Shown here: positions 1 to 6,159 of the stretch, piece after piece | Layout of the letters: the number at the start of each line of letters is the position of its first letter | Position numbering within the stretch: the first letter of the stretch is position 1 | DNA from: SFEL01 sp045603585 | GTDB lineage: Bacteria; Bacillota; Clostridia; Christensenellales; CAG-138 | Direction of reading: 5' to 3' | DNA length: 8,416 nucleotides | NCBI GenBank assembly: GCA_045603585.1 | Contig: JAZUMK010000047.1 | Location: 1 to 8,416 of the forward strand | The notes under the pieces: model-generated | Databases searched by the model: none | What the model was told of the DNA's origin: nothing | The model's input: only the letters and a program-made list of their open reading frames with translations | Program-made: the position numbers and the translations under genes

Positions 1-2604
1 AGTCAGAATATTGGCGGGGCCATCCGCAAAGTGGAAGGGCATGAACAGCACGCCTTCCGGCACGATATCCGTCACTCTCGCCTTTACCACCAGACCGCCG
101 CGACGGGATGTAACTGTCACAGAATCGTCGGTGACGATGCCCAGCTTGGCCGCATCAGCAGGGTTCACTTCCACATAGGAGTGGCCGGAAATATTCATAA
201 GGCCTTCGACTCTGCCGGTCATGGTGCTGGTGTGATAGTGGTACAGTATACGGCCGGTGGTGAAGATCATGGGATATTCAGCATCGGGGGTCTCAGCGGA
301 GGGGCGATAGGGAGCGGGCTTAAAGAGGGCGCGCTCGCCGCGGCTGAACTTGCCAACGTGCAGTATGGGGGTGCCGGGATGATCCTTGGTGGGGCAGGGC
401 CACTGGAGGCCGTCGCCCTCAAGGCGGTCATAGCTCATGCCGGCGTAGGAGGGGGCTACCTTGGCGATCTCGTCGAATACTTCGGATGCGGTCCTGAAGC
501 TGTTGTCGTAGCCCAGAGCAGCCATAACGGCGGAGAGTATCTCGAAGTCAGCATGGCTGTCGCCAACGGGCTTGATTGCCTTGCGGATGCGCTGTACGCG
601 GCGCTCGGTGCTGGTGAAGGTGCCGTCCTTCTCTGCGAAGGAGGCGCCGGGGAGAACAACGTCCGCAAGGGCGGCGGTCTCGGTGAGGAATATATCCTGA
701 ACAACCAGCAGCTCGCACTTCTTGAGAGCCTTTTCAACGTGGTTCAGGTCGGGGTCGGACATCATGGGATTCTCGCCCATGATATACAGGCCGCGAACCT
801 TGCCTTCGTCAATGGCGTTCATAATTTCGGTTACGGTGAGGCCGGGCTTGGAGGACAGCTTTACGCCCCATGCCTTTTCGAACTTTTCGCGAACCTCATC
901 CTTGAATACCTTCTGGTATGCGGGATAGTCGGTGGGCAGGCAGCCCATATCGCAGGCGCCCTGAACGTTGTTCTGGCCGCGCAGGGGGTTTACGCCGCAG
1001 CCGTACTTGCCGATCTTGCCGCAGAGCAGGGCCAGGTTGGAGGTGCCCATAACGCCCTCGGTGCCGGTGGAGTGCTGGGTAACGCCCATTGCGTAGTAGA
1101 TGCCGGCCTTATCTGCCTTGGCATAGAGACGGGCGGCCTTCTTCAGGTCTTCGGCGTCAATGTTGCATATCTCGGCAACAACTTCGGGGGTGTAATCCTT
1201 AACTATTTCAACAAGCTCCTCATAGCCCTCGGTGCGCTCGTCGATGTACTTCTGATCCTGCAGGCCCTCGCTGATGATAACGTTCATCATGCCGTTGAAC
1301 AGGGCAACGTTGGTGCCGGGCTTGATCTGGAGGAATACATCTGCTTCGCGGCAGAGAGGTATGCGGCGGGGTTCGGCTACGATTATCTTGGCGCCCTTCT
1401 TGTGTGCCTGGCGGATAAGTGAGCCGATAACGGGGTGAGTCTCGGTAGTGTTGGAGCCGGTTACGAATACAACATCCTGATCAGCGGCTTCTGCGATGGA
1501 GTTGGTCATTGCGCCGGAGCCGAGGGTGATGGCCAGGCCTGCAACGGTGGAAGCGTGGCAGAGACGTGCGCAGTGGTCAACGTTGTTGGTGCCGATGGCT
1601 GCGCGCATCATCTTCTGGAATACGTAGTTATCTTCGTTGGAGCAGCGGGCGCTGGAAAGGCCTGCCAGGGCATCGGGGCCGCTTTCGGCCTTGATGGCCT
1701 TGATCTTGTCGGCGATGTAGGTGATGGCTTCGCTCCATTCTGCTTCAACCAGTTCACCGTCCTTGCGGATAAGGGGCTTGGTAAGGCGATCCTTGTGGTT
1801 GATGAAGTTGTAGCCGAACTTGCCCTTTACGCACATGAGACCCTTGTTTGAGGGACCGTACAGGGGCTGTGCGCCTACTACCTTGTCGTCCTTAACGATA
1901 AGGTCAAGCTGGCAGCCAACGCCGCAGTATGTGCAGGTGGTGTGGACTTTTTTGGTCTCGAAGGAACGGAAACGCTCCTTGGACTTGGGCAGCAGCGCGC
2001 CAACGGGGCAAACGGATACGCAGTTGCCGCAGGATACGCAGTTGCTGTTCTTGAGCAGGTTCTGGAAGGGAGTGGATACCCTTGCCTTGAAGCCGCGGTT
2101 TACTACGCCGATTACAGCCTCTCCGTGGAGGTTCTGGCATACCTGAACGCAGCGCTGGCAAAGTATGCACTGCTGAGGATTATAGGTGAAGAACTCGTTG
2201 GAATCGTCGATGGGATAGTTGTTCTTTACGCCTGCAAAGCTGGTGGTTTCCACGCCGTATTCATAGCAGAGGTTCTGCAGCTGGCATTCGCCGTTCTTGG
2301 CGCAGCTGAAGCAGTCTGCGTTGTGGGTGGAAAGGATAAGATCCAGCACGTTTCGTCTGGCGGCGATGACCTTTTCGGACTTTGTGAATATCACATTGCC
2401 CTCTGCCACAGGGGTGGAGCAGGCGGTAAACAGCTTGGGCATGCCCTCTATTTCCACCAGACACATACGGCAGGATGCCTCGGGAGTGAGGTCCTTAAGG
2501 TAGCATAGGGTGGGTATTTCCACACCAATGCTTTCCGCTGCCTGCAGAATAGTGGTCCCTTCAGGGACCTGCAGCTTGATTCCGTCAATGGTTACGTTCA
2601 GCAT
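1..2604 (-). CDS. fdhA: Formate dehydrogenase catalytic (alpha) subunit, Cys-type, 3' end cut by window
   Basis: Oxidises formate, or reduces CO2, at a Mo/W-bis-pyranopterin centre and passes electrons along iron-sulfur clusters; cytoplasmic, as no signal peptide is visible. The frame is open for 868 codons from ATG at 2604, with AAGGAGG just upstream. Visible in order: NuoG-like [2Fe-2S] cysteines C34, C45, C48, C62; His-Cys3 cluster H94, C98, C101, C107; two 4Fe-4S ferredoxin motifs (C146/149/152/156 and C189/192/195/199); the catalytic-domain 4Fe-4S site C224, C227, C231, C258 followed by K260; active site ARLCHAST with C349-H350 where selenoenzymes have Sec (codon TGC, not TGA). The reading stops at ...FADGPANILT, near the usual C-terminus of this family of about 890 residues, so only some 20-30 residues are missing. 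This architecture is typical of clostridial NAD(P)- or hydrogenase-linked FDHs; the electron-transfer partner is outside the window. It is divergent from the cofactor operon. Confidence 0.95.
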   Translation of the reverse strand, partial: MLNVTIDGIKLQVPEGTTILQAAESIGVEIPTLCYLKDLTPEASCRMCLVEIEGMPKLFTACSTPVAEGNVIFTKSEKVIAARRNVLDLILSTHNADCFSCAKNGECQLQNLCYEYGVETTSFAGVKNNYPIDDSNEFFTYNPQQCILCQRCVQVCQNLHGEAVIGVVNRGFKARVSTPFQNLLKNSNCVSCGNCVSVCPVGALLPKSKERFRSFETKKVHTTCTYCGVGCQLDLIVKDDKVVGAQPLYGPSNKGLMCVKGKFGYNFINHKDRLTKPLIRKDGELVEAEWSEAITYIADKIKAIKAESGPDALAGLSSARCSNEDNYVFQKMMRAAIGTNNVDHCARLCHASTVAGLAITLGSGAMTNSIAEAADQDVVFVTGSNTTETHPVIGSLIRQAHKKGAKIIVAEPRRIPLCREADVFLQIKPGTNVALFNGMMNVIISEGLQDQKYIDERTEGYEELVEIVKDYTPEVVAEICNIDAEDLKKAARLYAKADKAGIYYAMGVTQHSTGTEGVMGTSNLALLCGKIGKYGCGVNPLRGQNNVQGACDMGCLPTDYPAYQKVFKDEVREKFEKAWGVKLSSKPGLTVTEIMNAIDEGKVRGLYIMGENPMMSDPDLNHVEKALKKCELLVVQDIFLTETAALADVVLPGASFAEKDGTFTSTERRVQRIRKAIKPVGDSHADFEILSAVMAALGYDNSFRTASEVFDEIAKVAPSYAGMSYDRLEGDGLQWPCPTKDHPGTPILHVGKFSRGERALFKPAPYRPSAETPDAEYPMIFTTGRILYHYHTSTMTGRVEGLMNISGHSYVEVNPADAAKLGIVTDDSVTVTSRRGGLVVKARVTDIVPEGVLFMPFHFADGPANILT

Positions 2605-2662
2605 AGTTTCCTCCTTACTGAATTTTTTATACTTTGGATTTATGATGCATAATGGTATGATC

Positions 2663-2686
2663 CACTATAAATAGTGCAAAATTATA
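2663..2686 (-). promoter_or_regulatory. Candidate fdhA promoter -10 with palindrome at the start site
   Basis: On the minus strand a perfect TATAAT lies at 2686-2681, with a T-rich stretch upstream but no convincing -35 at 16-18 bp. Transcription would begin near 2674, leaving a leader of about 70 nt before fdhA. The palindrome CACTAT-AA-ATAGTG (plus strand, 2663-2676; 6-bp arms) covers roughly -2 to +12 of that start, a position typical of a repressor operator. A short 5' hairpin in the mRNA is an alternative. The regulator is unknown. Confidence 0.4.
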
Positions 2687-2897
2687 AAAAACCACAAAAA
2701 ACCAACATGGGCGCCAGATACGTCCAATGCGGTACGATAAAGCTTTGTCTTTTTTGTTTGGATAAAAATCGAAGAAATGAATATAAGCCCATCATCCCCA
2801 ATTGCGGAAATGAGCAGAAAAAAGAAAAAGCTGCATCCGGTGGAATAAACGATATGATCACGTGCCAACAAGTTAATTATACCCGTATCAAAGCGGA

Positions 2898-2915
2898 TTG
2901 TCAAATGTTTGATAA
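2898..2915. promoter_or_regulatory. Inverted repeat, possible operator
   Basis: TTGTCAAATGTTTGATAA is an imperfect dyad: 7 of 8 positions on each side of the central TG are complementary (core arms TCAAA/TTTGA). It lies in non-coding AT-rich DNA between the divergent fdhA and cofactor operons, about 65 bp upstream of the predicted -35 of the plus-strand operon. The shape fits a dimeric transcription factor site, but I cannot assign a family; it is not a match to the FNR arrangement TTGAT-N4-ATCAA. Confidence 0.3.
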
Positions 2916-2953
2916 TGTCAGCGACAGCCAAAAAAGTGCCGTATTGTCTATGA

Positions 2954-2972
2954 ATTTCAGGCGGTCTGAAAT
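2954..2972. promoter_or_regulatory. Inverted repeat just upstream of the -35, possible activator site
   Basis: ATTTCAG-GCGGT-CTGAAAT has perfect 7-bp arms around a 5-bp spacer. It ends 7 bp before the predicted -35 (2980), a position typical of activator binding sites, although repression is also possible. No known regulator consensus is recognised. Confidence 0.4.
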
Positions 2973-2979
2973 ACCGATG

Positions 2980-3008
2980 TTGCAAAATCCCGACAAAAAT
3001 AGTATGAT
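2980..3008 (+). promoter_or_regulatory. Sigma-A type promoter of the cofactor/tungstate operon
   Basis: TTGCAA (2980-2985; 4 of 6 to consensus) and TATGAT (3003-3008; 5 of 6) are separated by exactly 17 bp. The predicted start is near 3015. That gives a 5' leader of about 280 nt before the first gene, much longer than translation needs and consistent with leader-based regulation. Confidence 0.6.
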
Positions 3009-3014
3009 GTTAAA

Positions 3015-3250
3015 AACAAGACGATGGGAGCGTTCCCATAAGTGCATACATCAACATTCCGATTCCCATTTTCCTAAAGCTTTTTGCCATGGAAGCGGGA
3101 ACGATAGGGTACAGCGGAAAACCGCTGTGCCTGCCGGTGCGCAAAGGAACTGTTGGGCATATATTGAACATAACGTCATTCCGTATCGGGAGGGCGTAGT
3201 ATGTTGTTCAGTGTTTGCTTTGCGCCCTAATGGGGCGCATTTGTTATTTA
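3015..3250 (+). ncRNA. Structured leader RNA, candidate Moco/Tuco-type riboswitch with attenuator
   Basis: Seen: hairpin ATGGGA-GCGT-TCCCAT (3024-3039); a possible closing helix TTCCGAT (3057-3063) with ATCGGGA (3185-3191, one G-U pair); TTCC/GGAA and TTCCC/GGGAA nested pairings between about 3063 and 3102; a strong hairpin ACAGCGG-AAAA-CCGCTGT (3111-3128); and GGAA/TTCC near 3147-3182. The terminator at 3221-3250 ends the leader. AGGGCG (3191-3196) can pair with CGCCCT (3223-3228), which would break the terminator. Inferred: a metabolite-sensing leader. The layout AGGG-hairpin-CCT-8 nt-2 nt-AAAGG resembles the 3' half of the E. coli moaA leader (Moco motif) as I remember it, and the location before Moco synthesis genes fits. 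No covariance search was possible, so the family assignment is tentative. Confidence 0.5.
3221..3250 (+). terminator. Intrinsic terminator in the leader (attenuator)
   Basis: TGCGCCC (3221-3227) and GGGCGCA (3233-3239) form a perfect 7-bp stem around loop TAATG, followed directly by TTTGTTATTT. It lies 46 bases before the first start codon and downstream of the predicted promoter, so it would abort the whole operon unless the stem is disrupted. The upstream AGGGCG at 3191-3196 is complementary to its 5' arm. Confidence 0.65.
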
Positions 3251-3295
3251 TGCATTTTTTGCATATTACCATTACGACAGGAGGCGTACCGCAGT

Positions 3296-3721
3296 ATGAA
3301 GATCATGGAACTTTACATAGGGGGCCAAAAGGGCTGCCCGCCCATGCGGGTAAGCTCCATGGAGCTTATCAAAGGAGCCGGCCCAAAGGGAGAGGCTCAT
3401 GGCAAACATCAGGCCGGGCTGTGGAGCGCGGAGGACAGGATGCTGCTTGAACCCATAAAAGAGCAGGCACTCTGCGCAAAAAGATTTTATGCAAACATAA
3501 TGGCGGACAAGTTTGATGTCCCCCTGAGCGGAGGAGATATGCTGCGTGCCGGAAGCGCGGTGATGCAGGTGGCCAATGAAGGCAAGCGCTGCTTTGGAGA
3601 GGAATGCGAGCTTTTCCGCAGCGGCGCTCACTGCCCGCTGCACAGCTGCAGATATCTTACCGTCGAGACCGGCGGCGTCATAGCGGAAAATGACCAAATA
3701 ACAAAGGAGGACAGGCCGTGA
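3296..3721 (+). CDS. Small divergent MOSC-domain protein
   Basis: 141 residues; a single divergent MOSC domain, the fold named after Moco sulfurase C-termini and usually linked to cofactor sulfur or metal handling. It aligns by eye with the MOSC half of the fusion protein three genes on: GEAHG (32-36) with GDSHAG, the LxGGDxLRxGSAVMQV region (77-92), and GKRCFGEEC (97-104) with GKACHADC, so C99 matches the conserved MOSC cysteine. The usual HRQVS stretch is replaced by HQAGLWSAED (38-47), and four cysteines cluster at C99, C104, C113 and C118. ATG at 3296 is chosen because AGGAGG (3279-3284) precedes it; the frame is open further upstream but that runs through the terminator. The stop overlaps the GTG start of moaA by 4 bp, indicating translational coupling. 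Its exact role is unknown; a sulfur or metal carrier or sensor is possible. Confidence 0.75.
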   Translation: MKIMELYIGGQKGCPPMRVSSMELIKGAGPKGEAHGKHQAGLWSAEDRMLLEPIKEQALCAKRFYANIMADKFDVPLSGGDMLRAGSAVMQVANEGKRCFGEECELFRSGAHCPLHSCRYLTVETGGVIAENDQITKEDRP

Positions 3722-4668
3722 AGGATAGTTTTGGCAGAGAGATAAAATACCTTCGCCTGTCCATAACGGAGCTTTGCAATCTCAGATGCAGATACTGCAT
3801 GCCGGAGGACGGCATATGCAAAAAGAGCCATGCGGATATGCTTACCGCCGAGGAAATGATAATGGCGGTAAGGGCGGCGGCATCTCTTGGCATAAATAAA
3901 ATACGCATAACCGGCGGAGAACCTCTTGTTAAGAGGGACGTGGTAAGTCTTTGCCGCAGCATTGCAGATGTTGAAGGCATTCAGGAAGTATGCATTACCA
4001 CCAATGCCACGCTGCTGAAGGATATGGTGATACCCCTTCGCCAGGCGGGAGTAAGCCATGTAAACCTCAGCATGGATACGCTGAACGAGGAAAAATTCCG
4101 CTACATTACCCGCCGCGGCGAGCTTAAGGATGCGCTGGCGGGCATGGAAGCGGCCCTTTCGGCCGGGTTTGACAAGGTAAAGCTGAATACCGTGCTGATA
4201 GGCGGCTTTAATGACGACGAGATACCTGCCATGGCGGAGCTGAGCCGCAAATATCCCATGGACGTGCGCTTTATAGAGCTTATGCCCATGCATGACGGCG
4301 GCGAATTCGGCCAGGCCGCATACATACCCTGCGCAAAGGTGCTGGAATATCTGCCCGATGCGCAAAAGCTTCAGCAGGAAGGCGTGGCGGCAATGTACCG
4401 CCTGCCCGGCGCCCTTGGGCGGATAGGCCTTATAAGCCCCGTAAGCGCCCATTTCTGCGGCACCTGCGACAGGCTGCGCCTGACCGCAGACGGCAAGCTT
4501 AAGCCCTGCCTACATTCCCCTGTGGAATATCCCATAAAGGGAATGACTCAGGAACAGATGGCAGAGGAGATGAAGCGGGCGATACTTTCAAAGCCTGCCT
4601 GTCACGATGAGCTTTCCGCCACGCAGCGCAGCAATGCCGGGCGGAACATGAACCGCATAGGAGGCTAA
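3718..4668 (+). CDS. moaA: GTP 3',8-cyclase MoaA (radical SAM)
   Basis: First step of molybdopterin synthesis: converts GTP to 3',8-cyclo-7,8-dihydro-GTP using S-adenosylmethionine, in the cytoplasm. 316 residues, close to the usual 320-340. Radical-SAM cluster cysteines C20-x3-C24-x2-C27 (CNLRCRYC); SAM-binding GGEP at 66-69; second 4Fe-4S site C247-x2-C250-x13-C264, which binds GTP in this family; and the family-typical C-terminal Gly-Gly (315-316), known to be needed for activity in MoaA. GTG is the start: AAGGAGG (3703-3709) lies 8 bases upstream, and the start overlaps the stop of the preceding MOSC gene. Isoleucine is encoded mostly by ATA, unlike fdhA and the binding-protein gene. MoaC, its partner in the pathway, follows immediately. 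Confidence 0.97.
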   Translation: MKDSFGREIKYLRLSITELCNLRCRYCMPEDGICKKSHADMLTAEEMIMAVRAAASLGINKIRITGGEPLVKRDVVSLCRSIADVEGIQEVCITTNATLLKDMVIPLRQAGVSHVNLSMDTLNEEKFRYITRRGELKDALAGMEAALSAGFDKVKLNTVLIGGFNDDEIPAMAELSRKYPMDVRFIELMPMHDGGEFGQAAYIPCAKVLEYLPDAQKLQQEGVAAMYRLPGALGRIGLISPVSAHFCGTCDRLRLTADGKLKPCLHSPVEYPIKGMTQEQMAEEMKRAILSKPACHDELSATQRSNAGRNMNRIGG

Positions 4669-4670
4669 CA

Positions 4671-5150
4671 ATGGGAGACTTTACTCACTTTGACAATAAA
4701 GGCGGCGCAAAGATGGTGGACGTGGGCGAAAAGGATATTACCTGCCGCCGCGCCGTTGCCGCCGCAAGAGTACTTGTAAACGATAATACATTTCAGCTCA
4801 TAAAAACAGGAGGGATGAAAAAGGGGGATGTGCTTCAGGTGGCCCGCATTGCAGGGATAATGGGCGCAAAGCACACTCCCTCCCTCATCCCCATGTGCCA
4901 TCCTGTGATGATCGACGGAATAGAGATGGATCTTTGGCTGGATGACGAGCGCAGCAGCGTTGAGATCCGGGCCGCGGTAAACTGCGGCGGCCGCACAGGG
5001 GTGGAGATGGAAGCGCTTACTGCCGTATCCACGGCTGCCCTTACGGTATACGATATGTGCAAGGCAGTGCAGAAGGATATGGTGATAACCGATATACGCC
5101 TCCTCAGCAAAACAGGCGGCGTTCATGGCGACTACGAAAGAGAGGAATAA
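4671..5150 (+). CDS. moaC: Cyclic pyranopterin monophosphate synthase MoaC
   Basis: Turns the MoaA product into cyclic pyranopterin monophosphate, completing the first stage of Moco synthesis. 159 residues, normal for the family. Visible motifs: MVDVGEKDIT (15-24), KKGDVLQVARIAGIMGAK (50-67) including K51, the IPMCHPV stretch with H77, VEMEA (111-115) with E112 and E114, and TVYDMCKAV (125-133) with D128 and K131. These positions match the catalytic residues described for E. coli MoaC. The C-terminal K-TGG-HG replaces the common KxGGKSG. Starts 2 bases after the moaA stop; its AGGAGG (4659-4664) lies inside the last codons of moaA, spacing 6, so translation is probably coupled. MoaC proteins are usually hexamers. 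Confidence 0.96.
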   Translation: MGDFTHFDNKGGAKMVDVGEKDITCRRAVAAARVLVNDNTFQLIKTGGMKKGDVLQVARIAGIMGAKHTPSLIPMCHPVMIDGIEMDLWLDDERSSVEIRAAVNCGGRTGVEMEALTAVSTAALTVYDMCKAVQKDMVITDIRLLSKTGGVHGDYEREE

Positions 5151-5151
5151 T

Positions 5152-6084
5152 ATGCAGTATACAGCAGCTGTTTTGACAATAAGCGACAAAGGCTCAAAGG
5201 GAGAGCGGGTTGATACCAGCGGCCCCGCCCTTTGCAAAATACTCACCGAGCAGGGATACCATGTTACATATACCGCCATACTGCCCGACGATATGGAAAC
5301 CATCAAGGCAGAGCTTATAGATTGCTGCGACAGGCGGCAGACCGCCCTGGTGCTCACCACCGGCGGCACAGGCTTTGCTCCCCGGGATGTTACTCCCGAG
5401 GCCACGCTGGCAGTGGTGGAGCGCGAGACCCGGGGAATACCTGAGGCCATGCGCGCTGCATCCATGGCCATAACCAACCGTGGCTGCCTTTCCCGCGCTG
5501 CGGCAGGTATACGCGGCAACAGCCTCATAGTAAATCTTCCCGGCAGCGAAAAGGCCGCAAGGGAAAACCTGCTGTCCGTAATCGTCCCCATCCGCCACGG
5601 ACTGGACGTGCTCAGGGCAGAAGTCCCCACCGACTGCGGCGTACAGACTGCGGTTATAAAGGCCGTATGCATCAGCGAGCGCAAGGGCACACAGAAGCAT
5701 CCTGTGGATTCAATCGAGCTTAAGCCCAATTTCGGCATAGTGGGTGATTCCCATGCGGGAGAATGGCACCGTCAGGTAAGCGTATTAGGCGCAGAGAGCG
5801 TTGCAAAGCTGCAGGAAAAGATCTCCTTTAAGCTGGAGCCCGGCGCCTTTGCCGAAAACATTCTCTGCGAGGGCATATGTCTTTTCCGTCTGCCTGTGGG
5901 CACGGTAATGCGCATAGGCACAGCTATCTGCCGCGTTACCCAGATAGGCAAGGCCTGCCATGCGGACTGCGCCATACGTCAGGCCGCGGGAGACTGCGTA
6001 ATGCCCAGAGAGGGCATATTTGTGGAGGTTCTTGAAGGGGGCACCGCAAAGGCGGGAGACACCATAGAGACCATACCCCAATAG
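5152..6084 (+). CDS. mogA: MogA/MoaB-MOSC fusion protein (molybdopterin adenylyltransferase domain plus MOSC)
   Basis: 310 residues in two domains. Residues 1-160 are a MogA/MoaB fold: LTISDKGSKGERVDTSGP (8-25), TTGGTGFAPRDVTPEAT (69-85) and IRGNSLIVNLPGS (120-132), the MPT-binding signatures; such enzymes adenylylate molybdopterin before metal insertion. Residues about 163-310 are a MOSC domain: GDSHAGEWHRQVS (198-210), FAENI (233-237), GKACHADC (266-273, with the conserved cysteine C269) and GDCVMPREGIF (280-290). Fusions of this order occur in Clostridia. ATG at 5152 is preferred because GAGAGG sits 6-12 bases upstream and the protein then begins at the first strand of the fold. An in-frame ATG at 5125 lies inside moaC and would add nine residues. 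Begins 1 base after the moaC stop. Whether it acts as MogA or as MoaB cannot be told from sequence. Confidence 0.93.
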   Translation: MQYTAAVLTISDKGSKGERVDTSGPALCKILTEQGYHVTYTAILPDDMETIKAELIDCCDRRQTALVLTTGGTGFAPRDVTPEATLAVVERETRGIPEAMRAASMAITNRGCLSRAAAGIRGNSLIVNLPGSEKAARENLLSVIVPIRHGLDVLRAEVPTDCGVQTAVIKAVCISERKGTQKHPVDSIELKPNFGIVGDSHAGEWHRQVSVLGAESVAKLQEKISFKLEPGAFAENILCEGICLFRLPVGTVMRIGTAICRVTQIGKACHADCAIRQAAGDCVMPREGIFVEVLEGGTAKAGDTIETIPQ

Positions 6085-6094
6085 CTTTATTTTG

Positions 6095-6124
6095 CAGACA
6101 ATACGCCCTTATGGGCTGTTGCTG
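6095..6124 (+). other. Intercistronic hairpin before the binding-protein gene
   Basis: GCCC-TTAT-GGGC (6105-6116), extended by CAG(A)CAA/TTG-CTG outside an internal loop. No T-run follows, so it is not a good terminator; it may protect or separate the mRNA between the cofactor genes and the transporter genes. No convincing promoter was found in 6085-6144, so the transporter is probably co-transcribed with the moa genes. Confidence 0.3.
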
Positions 6125-6159
6125 ATAAATCAAAAAGCAAAAACAGGAGGAACTTAAGA

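Larger units (their letters stand above)
2605..3295. other. Divergent intergenic regulatory region, no protein gene supported
   Basis: 691 bases between fdhA and the first operon gene, clearly more AT-rich than the flanking genes in its fdhA-proximal half. It holds the fdhA promoter and palindrome, a 10-bp direct repeat AAAAAACCA(C/A) at 2686-2705 beside the fdhA -10, two more inverted repeats, the plus-strand promoter, the structured leader and the attenuator. Open frames crossing it have no ribosome binding site, low-complexity content, and run through the terminator. Confidence 0.8.

Noticed and set aside
1546..1560. Selenocysteine codon in the fdhA active site
   Set aside because: The codon at residue 349 is TGC, and no in-frame TGA occurs in the visible 868 codons.
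31..1851. Long plus-strand open frames (463 and 138 residues) opposite fdhA
   Set aside because: They lie exactly codon-on-codon antisense to fdhA and are open only because that gene avoids TTA, CTA and TCA codons. They have Gly/Ala/Val-rich, motif-free content and no ribosome binding site.
2665..2985. 106-codon minus-strand frame upstream of fdhA
   Set aside because: AT-rich, with a phenylalanine run from poly-A/T tracts and no ribosome binding site; it covers the two dyads and the fdhA promoter.
2674..3450. 258-codon plus-strand frame over the intergenic region
   Set aside because: It crosses the operon promoter, leader hairpins and terminator and continues out of frame into the MOSC gene; low-complexity composition and no ribosome binding site.
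4665..5738. 357-codon minus-strand frame opposite moaC and mogA
   Set aside because: Serine/alanine-rich shadow of two well-supported genes whose motifs are intact on the plus strand.
6085..6159. Independent promoter for tupA
   Set aside because: TTGCAG near 6093 has no usable -10 at 16-18 bp, and GATAAA near 6124 has no -35; readthrough from the moa genes is simpler.
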